Assembly (NCBI GenBank): GCA_964492495.1
Contig: CAZBKJ010000028.1
Span: 1 to 16,506 of the forward strand
DNA: 16,506 bases
Direction of reading: 5' to 3'
Source: CAZBKJ01 sp964492495
GTDB taxonomy: Bacteria; Patescibacteriota; Microgenomatia; UBA1400; UBA12028
Part shown: positions 1 to 7,426 of the stretch, piece by piece
How positions within the stretch are numbered: the stretch's first letter is position 1
How the letters are laid out: each line of letters starts with the position of its first letter
Translations under genes and position numbers: made by a program
The notes under the pieces: model-generated
What the model was told of the DNA's origin: nothing
The model's database searches: none
The model's input: the letters and a program-made list of their open reading frames with translations, nothing else

Positions 1-1
1 C

Positions 2-595
2 TGTATGGGACATACGGTCGCTATGGCAATTGGACTCATCAATCCTCATGATCCAGATGTACAGCAGCCCAAGTATGGATATACACTCCATGAAAAACTG
101 GTACGTGAAAAGAATCTTACTTTTGGGCAAACAGGGCCTCTTCTAGGTGACGCAGTTGTTGCGAAATACTTTAATCAAATGGAAACTTATCGTGTTTTGC
201 ATGGGAGTTTGTATAATAAGAATAATCAGGCAATTCTGTCGACTTTTTATACACTCATTGTAACAAAAGGTATTCCGGTCATTGTCTCGCAGCGTGTCGA
301 GGGATTGCCAGGGACACTGCACAGCTTACTGTGTTATGGACTGACATACACAAAGCCTTCAACAAAGGAACCCCATCCTGATGAGATTCGGGTGAAAGCG
401 GTCACTGTTTTTGATCCAGTATTTGGATCAATTACTATGCCTACTGACACTTTTTTTAACCTTTGGAGCTCTCGCCAGCATTTGATAGAAGCAAACCCTT
501 TTTTAGTTATAGTCCCAAGACCCCGTTTTCAGGAAATTCAAGAGTTTCTGACCAAGGAACGAAATATTTATCTTTTTTCACCCACAAGAGTGTGA
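2..595 (+). CDS. C39-like (papain-fold) cysteine peptidase domain protein, 5' truncated
   Basis: This is the C-terminal part of a protein that starts before the window; the frame is open to base 2. The first visible codon is Cys, in the context C-M-G-H-T-V-A-M-A, which resembles the catalytic-cysteine helix of C39 family peptidases (C-G-x-T-x-x-A-M). Further on, G-I-P-V-I-V at about residues 89-94 is followed by L-H-S-L-L-C-Y-G at about 106-113, then V-F-D-P-V-F-G at about 135-141. These fit the His and Asp of a Cys-His-Asp triad: in this family a strand of the form P-V-I-V precedes the G-H-x-V-x-V-x-G histidine. The protein stops at a TGA just before the rpmB promoter. Peptidase_C39_2-like is an inference from motif spacing. 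The protein could be inactive, since the His context lacks the usual preceding Gly. Substrate and localisation cannot be judged without the N-terminus. Confidence 0.5.
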   Translation, partial: CMGHTVAMAIGLINPHDPDVQQPKYGYTLHEKLVREKNLTFGQTGPLLGDAVVAKYFNQMETYRVLHGSLYNKNNQAILSTFYTLIVTKGIPVIVSQRVEGLPGTLHSLLCYGLTYTKPSTKEPHPDEIRVKAVTVFDPVFGSITMPTDTFFNLWSSRQHLIEANPFLVIVPRPRFQEIQEFLTKERNIYLFSPTRV

Positions 596-619
596 GGAAA
601 ACTCTCTCCTGAGCTGGCA

Positions 620-648
620 TTGTCCCTCTGGTACCTCTGTGGTATAAT
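620..648 (+). promoter_or_regulatory. Extended -10 sigma70-type promoter for rpmB
   Basis: A perfect TATAAT at 643-648 is preceded by TGG (TGn, extended -10). TTGTCC at 620-625 lies exactly 17 bases upstream as a -35. Transcription would begin near 655, about 27 bases before the rpmB start codon. It lies in the only sizeable gap between the peptidase and rpmB, so rpmB is probably transcribed independently. Confidence 0.75.
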
Positions 649-670
649 CGTCATTCACTCACCAGAATAT

Positions 671-675
671 AAAGG
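671..675 (+). promoter_or_regulatory. Ribosome binding site of rpmB
   Basis: AAAGG sits 6 bases before the ATG at 682. It is one of the few recognisable Shine-Dalgarno-like sites in the window and fixes the rpmB start. Confidence 0.5.
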
Positions 676-681
676 TTTTTT

Positions 682-876
682 ATGGCTACTTCTTGTTTTT
701 TCTGTCAAAAGCGTGCGGACGTGGGAAATAATGTTTCTCATGCAAAAAACCGTACAAAACGACTGCGCAAACCAAATCTTCATGCCAAAAACTTGGTAAT
801 TGAAGGGGTGCGTAAGAGAGTCTCCCTGTGCACTGGGTGTCTACGCAAACTGAAGGCTTCAACCGTAACAGCCTAA
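682..876 (+). CDS. rpmB: Large ribosomal subunit protein bL28
   Basis: This 64-residue basic protein has the L28 signature: a short N-terminal strand, then V-G-N-N-V-S-H-A-K-N-R-T-K-R, then a K-P-N-L-H segment and a basic tail. It carries two CxxC pairs, C5/C8 and C50/C53, as in the zinc-binding (C+) form of L28. It binds 23S rRNA in the large subunit. The length is normal for the family. The start is supported by the AAAGG site and the strong promoter upstream. The next gene begins 8 bases after its stop, so the two may be co-transcribed. Confidence 0.95.
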   Translation: MATSCFFCQKRADVGNNVSHAKNRTKRLRKPNLHAKNLVIEGVRKRVSLCTGCLRKLKASTVTA

Positions 877-884
877 TTTTCCCT

Positions 885-1364
885 ATGTCTGCAAAAGATA
901 TAATTTTTCCATTTTCCAAGGATGTTGATTTTGTGGGATACACTCCTGACACACCGGTGATTTACCGAGTATCATCTCCCAAAGAATTGGCAACATTTCT
1001 ACAACGCTTGAAAGAGGAAACCAGGCATACTCCTGTCAATGAAACCTACTTAATTTATGCTTCATTTCAAGGGAAGAAAATTCCATTTCGTGTTGAAGGT
1101 GGACATGTGCATCCTTTTGATATTGAGAATCAAAGCCTTCAAGAATTGGATAAGTTATCACAACAGGAGATTTCGATACCACTGTCTGAATTTATTCACA
1201 CAGTACTGCGAAGTAATCAAGATGGGTATGACTCTGGAATAACACAAGGGTACGGTAATTCCAAGCCAGAACGCCCAACGAGTGAGGCTCCATTCTTGGA
1301 ACGAGCAAAGTACATTTTCAACGAATTTCGAAAACTATTTGTTTCAAAAATACCTCGAGAATAA
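885..1364 (+). CDS. Hypothetical protein, 159 aa
   Basis: I do not recognise this protein. The frame stays open further upstream to 828, inside rpmB, but the ATG at 885 (reading M-S-A-K-D-I) avoids the overlap and is the better start; no clear ribosome binding site is visible. The protein is soluble, with no signal peptide or membrane segment. It appears as an alpha/beta domain up to about residue 125, followed by a polar linker rich in G, S, P and E, and a basic, amphipathic C-terminal end (K-Y-I-F-N-E-F-R-K-L-F). It sits 8 bases behind rpmB and probably shares its promoter. Its stop lies one base from the stop of the convergent fmt gene, which supports this as a real gene boundary. Confidence 0.6.
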   Translation: MSAKDIIFPFSKDVDFVGYTPDTPVIYRVSSPKELATFLQRLKEETRHTPVNETYLIYASFQGKKIPFRVEGGHVHPFDIENQSLQELDKLSQQEISIPLSEFIHTVLRSNQDGYDSGITQGYGNSKPERPTSEAPFLERAKYIFNEFRKLFVSKIPRE

Positions 1365-1365
1365 T

Positions 1366-2301
1366 TCATTCTTTCACAGAATTAAATGGTTCTCTCAGTT
1401 TCCCCTCAATCTGAACCTCATCCAAAAACAACTGCTCGTTTTCAAAATGGAATTTGAGAAGTTTCATTCGTTTTTCCACGCCTTGTACTTCAATTGTTGT
1501 CCACAGTCCTGGCCATGGAGTGAGAGCTCGCCACATGTTGAACAGGTGAGAGTTTGTAGTTGATAGTTTATAGTTTTCCAAAAAAGGTACAGGAGAAGTG
1601 ACCGTTTTTTCGTGTAAAAGAAATTGGAGTGTTTGGTATGGGACAAAGCCATCGTCACGTGTAAGTTGACGAGCAACCGGTGTTGGGCTTTCATCTGGCT
1701 GTTGTTCTGCTTTCCTTTCTAAGGATGTAGCAAATTCAAACAGCATTGTGGCGAGGTCTTTTTTGACAAGGTCAAAAGCATATGAATAGTACTCTTGTGC
1801 CGTCCAAGTATCATTTACCTTAAAAGCAAGTTTGGTGATGATTGGCCCGTGATCAAGTTTTGCATCCATCACAATCAGCGTTACGGCTGAGTTTTTTTCT
1901 CCAAACAGCAAGGTAAATTGTCCTGGACTACTTCCACGGTATTTTGGGAGGTCTGACGGATGGATATTGACCGGTGCAACACTCGGCCAATCAAGTAGCC
2001 AATGAGGCACGATATAGCCAAAATCGACGACTAGCAAGAGATCCGGAGGTGATAGTGTGTCGTTGATTGTTTTTCGAATGGATTCATCGATCTTTTTCTC
2101 AATCAAGACAACGGGGATGTTGTTTTTTTCAGCCCAGAGATGCACTGGGTTTTTGGTGAGTGTTTGTTTGCGACCGATTGGCTTTGGGATTGGAGTTAGC
2201 ACGCTTGTGAGGTGAAAACGTGGATCAGAAAAAATGGCATCTGCGCACAGCACAGTGTGGTGTGTAGAGCCAGCAAGAGAAAGTGAAAGTTTTTTTTCCA
2301 T
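1366..2301 (-). CDS. fmt: Methionyl-tRNA formyltransferase
   Basis: The enzyme transfers a formyl group from 10-formyl-tetrahydrofolate to Met-tRNAfMet in the cytoplasm, preparing initiator tRNA. With the ATG at 2301 the protein has 311 residues, near the family norm. The formyltransferase core is clear: N112-I-H114-P-S116 followed by L-P-K-Y-R-G (family: N-x-H-x-S-L-L-P-x-x-R-G), and D150 in D-A-K-L-D-H-G-P. These give the Asn-His-Asp catalytic set. The C-terminal part with W-R-A-L-x-P-W-P-G matches the OB-fold tRNA-binding domain of Fmt. An upstream in-frame TTG at 2319 would overlap def, and I prefer the ATG. It lies one base after the def stop (TGA-T-ATG), so translation is probably coupled. 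It is rather divergent (A-G-S-T-H where F-x-G-T-P is usual near the N-terminus). Confidence 0.93.
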   Translation of the reverse strand: MEKKLSLSLAGSTHHTVLCADAIFSDPRFHLTSVLTPIPKPIGRKQTLTKNPVHLWAEKNNIPVVLIEKKIDESIRKTINDTLSPPDLLLVVDFGYIVPHWLLDWPSVAPVNIHPSDLPKYRGSSPGQFTLLFGEKNSAVTLIVMDAKLDHGPIITKLAFKVNDTWTAQEYYSYAFDLVKKDLATMLFEFATSLERKAEQQPDESPTPVARQLTRDDGFVPYQTLQFLLHEKTVTSPVPFLENYKLSTTNSHLFNMWRALTPWPGLWTTIEVQGVEKRMKLLKFHFENEQLFLDEVQIEGKLREPFNSVKE

Positions 2302-2302
2302 A

Positions 2303-2869
2303 TCAAAACGCTTTGGCAATCTCAGAATCTATTTCCTTCATTTTCTTCCCCGAATATTCATAGAGCGGAAGATCATATTTGAGGGTGTAGTCGGTAAAGA
2401 GGATTCCTTCTAGGTGATCGAATTCATGTTGAATCACGCGAGCTTCAAAATCCGTGCATTTTTTCTGTTGTTTTTTTCCATCCGGAGAAAAGTACTCTAA
2501 CTCAACCCAAGAAAACCTGGGAACTGGGCCGTAGAGCCCTGGGATCGACAAGCATCCTTCCAAAATGGGATCATCTTTATCTGGGCCAAATGTGACCTCT
2601 TTTGAATGACCTAGGAGCACAGGATTGATGAATACTGTCATGTCTTCTGGAAGAGGATCATTCTCAGGATCTGGTGATAACCACGACACAAAAATATTGA
2701 CATTTTTTCCAATCTGCGGGGCAGAGAGACCGACGCCTTTAGGATCAGTTTTTGCTTGCAGCGAGTCAGAAAGCGTTGCGATTATTTCTGCCGTCTTTTT
2801 ATCAAAGAGGACATCCTTGCTTTTGGCACGAAGAATGGGAGAGGGGACGATAGTGAGAGGCTTGATCAT
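2303..2869 (-). CDS. def: Peptide deformylase
   Basis: The enzyme removes the formyl group from the N-terminal methionine of new proteins, using a metal held by Cys and two His. All three family motifs are present: G45-V-G-L-S-A-P-Q52 (motif 1), E-G-C106-L-S (motif 2) and H148-E149-F-D-H152 (motif 3). At 188 residues it is of usual length, with a short C-terminal extension. The ATG at 2869 gives the normal N-terminus (P-I-L-R at 11-14). Upstream lie 87 bases with a REP-like palindrome. fmt follows after one base, so both enzymes of the formyl-methionine cycle are made from one transcript. Confidence 0.97.
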   Translation of the reverse strand: MIKPLTIVPSPILRAKSKDVLFDKKTAEIIATLSDSLQAKTDPKGVGLSAPQIGKNVNIFVSWLSPDPENDPLPEDMTVFINPVLLGHSKEVTFGPDKDDPILEGCLSIPGLYGPVPRFSWVELEYFSPDGKKQQKKCTDFEARVIQHEFDHLEGILFTDYTLKYDLPLYEYSGKKMKEIDSEIAKAF

Positions 2870-2898
2870 AGAAACTATTTTGACGTAATTTTACATGG

Positions 2899-2936
2899 AT
2901 CCCTGACACTCGGCATTGCATGCCGGGTTCTGGGAT
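2899..2936. repeat. REP-like imperfect palindrome between the O-antigen ligase-like gene and def
   Basis: The core hairpin is CGGCAT (2911-2916), loop TGC, ATGCCG (2920-2925), extended to eight pairs with one G-T pair. Outer arms ATCCC (2899-2903) and GGGAT (2932-2936) pair across an asymmetric internal loop. There is no T tract, so it does not look like a plain intrinsic terminator. Its shape, with GTCATCCC-like ends, resembles dispersed REP elements. Only one copy is in the window, so repeat status is inferred. It could also stabilise the upstream transcript end. Confidence 0.55.
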
Positions 2937-2956
2937 GACAAGGTTTGCAACTCTTG

Positions 2957-5158
2957 TCACTTTTGTGTTGCTGAAACAGAGGCTAACCTATCTTTGGCAA
3001 CGGTATTATTGGGGTACAATTGTAACACTTTTTCATACGTTTCCTTGGCGAAGTCTCGTTTTTCTTGTAGTTCATAGAGTTGTCCTAATGCCATGAGAGC
3101 AGGTTCGTCGATAGGACGAAGTGCAAGCGTTTCTTTGAGATGTTTTTCGTATGATGAAACATCATTTTGCGCCTGATCAACAAGAGCTAAGGTGTAGACA
3201 AGCTTGGCATCTGTTGGGCTTAGGGTTCGGGCTTTCTCTATAGTGGTTCTCGCATCTTCATAGTACATTGGATCCATCTGGGCGAGTAGTAAAAATAAGC
3301 GAATCCGAGTTTTGTAGAAATTAATGTGAACCGCATTTTGGTTTAAGGTGTGTTCTGATTGTTCGATGGCGTATGCCGTCATCGTGGCCGCGTCTGTACT
3401 CATTCCACTCTCTGAAAGGGCGACGGCTATTCTTCCTGCTGTGAAGCTTAAATCATCACGAAAGGTTGGTTCATTGGGAAGTGTTGCCACCGCTTGTATT
3501 GAACTATATAACGAGTTTTCAAGATCTCCGGCGGAAAGAAGTGTCTTTGCTTTTGCATGATATGTGTCAGCTCTGTACTGATTGACGACATGGCGAAGTG
3601 GAAGAGAAAAAAAGAGGAGAAGAACGATAAGCTTTGCTGTTTTGAGAAGGGATTTTTTTGTGAAAATCTCTCCCTCAAGATGAAAGAATTTGGGAATGGA
3701 AACTGCGATGTGTTTTCGTTTTTCTTCTAGGTGTTCGTTGTAGATCCGATAGCCCCAAGCAGGTAGCAAAAAGGTAAGCAATGAAACAACGACTGTAGAA
3801 AAACCAAAGAAATTGGAGACTGAGAGTCCGATCAACGATGCAGAGATCCCGAGGAGAAGAGAACGACTTCCGTGTGGTAAAGCATTCTTTCGTATTCCCC
3901 AAAGCACTGGAAAAATGATGAAACTTCCAAGCATGATGACATAGGAGATCAATCCCACGATTCCTGTTGTTGAAAAGTAGTTTACAAATTCATTGTGTGC
4001 CTTGTTGTACAAGAAATCCCATTCAGAAAGGAAGTTGTGTTCTGAAGGTCGATCTTGAAAGTAACTGTAGGCAAACGTCTCGACCCCTGAGCCAAAGAGT
4101 GGATAGCGCTTCCATACACCAATCGCTCCTTTCCAGACAACTTTTCGGATATCTCCTGACTCTGATCCTCCTGATTCAAGTTGTGTGCCAGAAACTGGTT
4201 GTTGGGTCTCTACGCTCACATCCTGAGAAATCCTTTGGGAGGGAATCATATTTTGTAGCTTCTGGCCAACTGGGTTGGGGATGAAAAACACGAGTGCTGT
4301 GAAAAGCAAAAACATACCTAGTGGAAGACGTAGGTCGTTTACAAACTGCTGCAAAGAGAACACTGTTTTTTTCAAAACTGTATCTTTTACTGCAAATAGT
4401 GATGCAAAAAAAACTTGGAGAAGAAGAGCGATCGACGCTCCTGCAATTCCTGAACGTGATTTGGTAAATACGAGCACGCTTGTAAAAAGCAAGAACGCGA
4501 CAGTATGAAGAATACTATATTTTTGTGTACGTGTTTCACTTTTTTGTCTCATAAAAATGTACGAGGCTGTGAGTGGAAGGAGAACAACGAGGTATGCTCC
4601 TAACCAGTTTGGTTGGCCAAAGGTTCCAAATACCCGTGACTGGACATCCTGAACCCAACAGCTGGCAGTAAACTCGCCAGTTAAGAGTATGCAACTTGGA
4701 GAGACACCAAAGTGCTCCGGGAAAGCATAGAGACTTGCTAGAACTCCCCCAATAAAAAAGAATAGAACGACCTTTTTTACTGCTTCTTGGCTCAGAAGCG
4801 TTACCCCTGCATAGAACAGAAACACATACGACAGTGTAGAAAATAGCCCACCATTAAACCTGGAGTAGTAACCGTAGAGTGACGTGTGCATATCAATGGA
4901 GAACAATGTTGAAAGCAGTTGTGAGAACACAAACAAAAGGATGGGAATATCAAACGGGGTTTGTGTAATGAGAACTTTTCTGTTCCTTAGACTTTTAATC
5001 ATCCAGTACAACAGGAGAATGCTACCCGCGCCGTACACAAACAACATTTTCGGAAACTCAAACAACTCATCGGTGTTTGTTGTATACAAGAGTGGAAGAA
5101 AAATTCCCAAGAGCCCAAATACAGCTACTGGAATATTTGCAAAGATCCGGTGTCTCAT
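2957..5158 (-). CDS. O-antigen ligase/polymerase-like membrane protein with C-terminal TPR repeats
   Basis: This is a 733-residue polytopic membrane protein. Roughly twelve hydrophobic segments fill residues 8-535. A long extracytoplasmic loop holds G-S-G-V-E-T-F followed by K-A-H388-N-E-F-V-N-Y and T-G-I-V-G-L, the typical Wzy_C (O-antigen ligase/polymerase) pattern with its conserved His. S-R-S-G precedes it in an earlier segment. After the last membrane span, about residues 545-733 form TPR-like helical repeats (A-L-x-L-x-P, A-L-M-A-L-G-Q-L-Y-E, Y-E-K-V-L-Q-L-Y-P-N-N). This fusion type is common in ligase-like glycosyl transferases of Gram-positive and CPR bacteria and may act on cell-surface glycans or glycoproteins. 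The frame stays open to 5788, but that would run over mreB. ATG 5158 is preferred and ATG 5179 (7 residues longer) is possible; neither has a well-placed ribosome binding site. Confidence 0.85.
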   Translation of the reverse strand: MRHRIFANIPVAVFGLLGIFLPLLYTTNTDELFEFPKMLFVYGAGSILLLYWMIKSLRNRKVLITQTPFDIPILLFVFSQLLSTLFSIDMHTSLYGYYSRFNGGLFSTLSYVFLFYAGVTLLSQEAVKKVVLFFFIGGVLASLYAFPEHFGVSPSCILLTGEFTASCWVQDVQSRVFGTFGQPNWLGAYLVVLLPLTASYIFMRQKSETRTQKYSILHTVAFLLFTSVLVFTKSRSGIAGASIALLLQVFFASLFAVKDTVLKKTVFSLQQFVNDLRLPLGMFLLFTALVFFIPNPVGQKLQNMIPSQRISQDVSVETQQPVSGTQLESGGSESGDIRKVVWKGAIGVWKRYPLFGSGVETFAYSYFQDRPSEHNFLSEWDFLYNKAHNEFVNYFSTTGIVGLISYVIMLGSFIIFPVLWGIRKNALPHGSRSLLLGISASLIGLSVSNFFGFSTVVVSLLTFLLPAWGYRIYNEHLEEKRKHIAVSIPKFFHLEGEIFTKKSLLKTAKLIVLLLFFSLPLRHVVNQYRADTYHAKAKTLLSAGDLENSLYSSIQAVATLPNEPTFRDDLSFTAGRIAVALSESGMSTDAATMTAYAIEQSEHTLNQNAVHINFYKTRIRLFLLLAQMDPMYYEDARTTIEKARTLSPTDAKLVYTLALVDQAQNDVSSYEKHLKETLALRPIDEPALMALGQLYELQEKRDFAKETYEKVLQLYPNNTVAKDRLASVSATQK

Positions 5159-5216
5159 TTCCTCATGATAGCAGGGCATAGCAAGAATACTCAAGTTTTG
5201 GTAGGATGAGTGCCTG

Positions 5217-6227
5217 ATGTACAAGAGACTTTCTTTTCTCCCCAGTTTTGCATTTGATTTTGGAACGCACACAAGCACGATTGTCGGTCCTTTGCAGGAA
5301 ACTGTGTTCTCGGAACCAAGTGTGATTGTATTAAATGAAGCGAAAGCCCCTTTTCTGTACGGTGAACAAGCAGTTGAAGCAAGTATTGCACTTGAAAATG
5401 ATGAACATACGGTGGTGCATTGCATCGACGCGGGACACTGTACAAATGAGGAGGCTCTCATCTTTTTGGTTTTGCATTGGAAAGAACGCCTGGAGTTAGC
5501 GCGCTGGAAAAAATCACTTCCAATGCGGGCAGTTATTCCTACTCGTGCTTCTTTTGCTCCAGTTGATAAGAATACCCTTTCTAGGGTACTCAAACGTGCG
5601 GGATTCTTGCCAATCTTTGTACCTGCAAGTGTGTGTGCGCTTTTGTATGAGAAACATCGCTTGACCGGAAAACCGCAGTGTGTGATTGATTGTGGAGCAA
5701 GTGAGTGTGATATGAGTATTGTATCTGTTGGTACAGTTACACACAAAAAGACATTCCCTCTAGGAGGAAGAGATCTTGATCGTCTCATTCAGTTGCATTT
5801 ATTCAAAACGAAATCAGTACTTTTTCCGATCGAACACATAGAAAAACTGAAGCTTTTTTTGGGGAGAAAATCAGTCAATTCGACACATACAAAAGTCTTA
5901 CGAGGAAAACACAGTCACTCAGGGCAGGTTGTCTCACTTCAACTTCATATCACCGATATTGCTGAACCTATCGCGTTTTTTGTACAGAGTATGCTACAGG
6001 CACTTCAAGATTTTTATAGTGATCTTCCAGTCGAGCTTATCTCTGAGTTAACCCAGGAATCAATTGTCATGTGTGGAGGCCTTTCTCAGTTTTATCCACT
6101 TTCTTTTGCAATTGAAAAAGGAATGCAGATGGAAACCACTCTTATCGCTCGTCCTACATACGCACAAGCACTTGGCGCGCATATGACCCTGAGAAAAAAT
6201 GTACTGTTGGAGGCTGACACATTGTAA
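5217..6227 (+). CDS. mreB: Divergent MreB-like rod-shape actin homologue
   Basis: This 336-residue protein has the actin/Hsp70 fold layout of MreB: phosphate loop 1 in F-D14-F-G-T17-H-T-S-T, E-P-S-V-I-V-L-N-E at about 33-41, P-T-R near 108 and S-R-V-L-K-R-A-G-F near 122-130. Phosphate loop 2 is D158-C-G-A-S-E-C, then L-G-G-R-D-L-D, I-E-K-L-K-L-x-L-G, and the adenosine motif M-C286-G-G-L. MreB polymers organise lateral wall synthesis at the inner membrane. Its place at the head of mreC, mreD-like and mrdA confirms the role. It is more divergent than usual: loop 2 has D-C-G-A-S-E where MreB normally has D-I-G-G-G-T, and it lacks the typical S-S-D after the start. A related actin-like protein (PilM/FtsA) is less likely given the gene order. 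The start has only a weak AGGA about 10 bases upstream. Confidence 0.8.
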   Translation: MYKRLSFLPSFAFDFGTHTSTIVGPLQETVFSEPSVIVLNEAKAPFLYGEQAVEASIALENDEHTVVHCIDAGHCTNEEALIFLVLHWKERLELARWKKSLPMRAVIPTRASFAPVDKNTLSRVLKRAGFLPIFVPASVCALLYEKHRLTGKPQCVIDCGASECDMSIVSVGTVTHKKTFPLGGRDLDRLIQLHLFKTKSVLFPIEHIEKLKLFLGRKSVNSTHTKVLRGKHSHSGQVVSLQLHITDIAEPIAFFVQSMLQALQDFYSDLPVELISELTQESIVMCGGLSQFYPLSFAIEKGMQMETTLIARPTYAQALGAHMTLRKNVLLEADTL

Positions 6228-6232
6228 ACCGT

Positions 6233-6997
6233 ATGAAAAAGATCTATGCATATTCTTTTGTGATTGGTGTACTTGGTATTCTTTTTTTTTCTAGTAGAGC
6301 GGGAAGTTTTGTGTTTTATCCAGTCTCTGTCCATTTGAACACTGTCGTCGATACCATTGCTAGAAACACGGCGGATTTTTCTGCACGATTTCTCAGTGTA
6401 TTTGAAAAAACAAACTTCGCAGAAAATGCAATCAAGCTAGAAGCTGAAAACAGAAAGCTTTCGTCTGAAGTTTCGCGGCTTTCTGTACAACTCTCTGATC
6501 TGCAAGTCATTGCATCAAGTTCAGCCGTACTTCGGTTGCGATCAAACGTAGTGCCCGTTCGAATTTCAAAGGATTCTCAAGGCTGGTTTGCACCATACAA
6601 TCCTACGCAACCCATAGATGTCGGGGCAGCAGTGCTTGCGCAAGATGCGTATGTAGGAAGAGTGAGTGCTGTGTCAAACAAAACTATTTCAATTGAGCTT
6701 TTTAGTGACAGTGCATTTTCAGTTTCTCTTCTTCATCAAAAAACAAAAAAGCTCGGGTCACTGCATAATGAAAATGGGAAACTCGTGGTTGAGTTCTTTG
6801 AGGTTGTGTCAGATTTAGAATCAGGAGATCTGTTTGTCACCAATGGACAGCGAGAACGAACAGAATCCGGATTTTTTGCAGGGAAAGTGGGAAAAATACT
6901 CACACAACCTGCGGATGCGGTAACTCGTGTGGAGTTCATTCCCGCGCTTTATGTATCATCAGGACAACTCGTATTTATTGAATCAAACACGCCATGA
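6233..6997 (+). CDS. mreC: Rod shape-determining protein MreC
   Basis: This 254-residue bitopic membrane protein has a short cytoplasmic M-K-K start, one transmembrane segment (about residues 5-20) and an amphipathic coiled coil rich in E, K, L and S (about 60-95). A beta-rich extracytoplasmic domain ends in F-I-P-A-L. Inside it are V-P-V-R-I-S-K-D, the G-W-F-x-x-x-x-x-P-x-x-x-I-D-V-G-A-A-V turn and the Y-V-G-R-V-S-A-V-S strand, which match the MreC core. It links MreB to PBP2 and periplasmic wall enzymes. It starts 5 bases after mreB and shares an ATGA overlap with mreD, so it is certainly in the operon. Length is close to typical. Confidence 0.92.
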   Translation: MKKIYAYSFVIGVLGILFFSSRAGSFVFYPVSVHLNTVVDTIARNTADFSARFLSVFEKTNFAENAIKLEAENRKLSSEVSRLSVQLSDLQVIASSSAVLRLRSNVVPVRISKDSQGWFAPYNPTQPIDVGAAVLAQDAYVGRVSAVSNKTISIELFSDSAFSVSLLHQKTKKLGSLHNENGKLVVEFFEVVSDLESGDLFVTNGQRERTESGFFAGKVGKILTQPADAVTRVEFIPALYVSSGQLVFIESNTP

Positions 6998-7419
6998 AGA
7001 ACCTTGGAAATACATTCTTTGCTTTTATTTTTTGTATCGTATGCATATTTTTAGAAAAATATGCACGATTACCTTTTGTGTCTTTTTTTGGTATCGCAAG
7101 CGTTGTTCTTCTCTCATCAAGAAAAAGCATCGTACTCGTTGTGCTTTCTTTCGTTGTTGATTTTGTACTAGGCAGAACACCTGGCATCATGCTCTGTGTC
7201 GTAAGTGTTTTCTTGCTGTTGTATGACGCCAATTTTATTGGGCGAATGTACAAAATATTTTTTGTTGGTCTTTTGACACTGGCAACAGTCATGTATACAC
7301 TGAGCACTCAGAATTCTGACGGAAGGTTTTTTCAGGTGATACTCATTGCTGGTGTAAGCATTCTTTTTTTCCTTTTTGAAAAATTTCGAAACGATAGCGC
7401 ATATATAGACACTGGATAG
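6994..7419 (+). CDS. mreD: MreD-like rod-shape membrane protein
   Basis: This is a 141-residue, very hydrophobic protein with about four to five membrane spans and charged turns (S-S-R-K-S, F-V-L-G-R, E-K-F-R-N). MreD sequences are poorly conserved, so the call rests on size, topology and the ATGA overlap (6994-6997) with mreC on one side and the PBP2 gene 7 bases after on the other. The acidic D at about residue 54, followed by G-R-T-P-G, resembles the D-x-x-x-G-x-x-x-G stretch of MreD. It is expected to sit in the inner membrane with MreC and PBP2. It is slightly shorter than the usual 160-170 residues. Confidence 0.75.
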   Translation: MKNLGNTFFAFIFCIVCIFLEKYARLPFVSFFGIASVVLLSSRKSIVLVVLSFVVDFVLGRTPGIMLCVVSVFLLLYDANFIGRMYKIFFVGLLTLATVMYTLSTQNSDGRFFQVILIAGVSILFFLFEKFRNDSAYIDTG

Positions 7420-7426
7420 CAAATAT

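Noticed and set aside
2302..2319. Earlier TTG start of fmt at 2319
   Set aside because: It would overlap def by 17 bases, while ATG 2301 lies one base after the def stop and gives the normal Fmt N-terminus.
2899..2936. Palindrome as an intrinsic terminator
   Set aside because: No T-run follows on either strand, and the genes on both sides run in the same direction and may be co-transcribed.
5159..5788. Open minus-strand extension of the O-antigen ligase-like frame over the mreB gene
   Set aside because: The extra 210 residues are low in typical protein features, lie antisense to a clearly coding mreB and precede the natural membrane-protein start at 5158.
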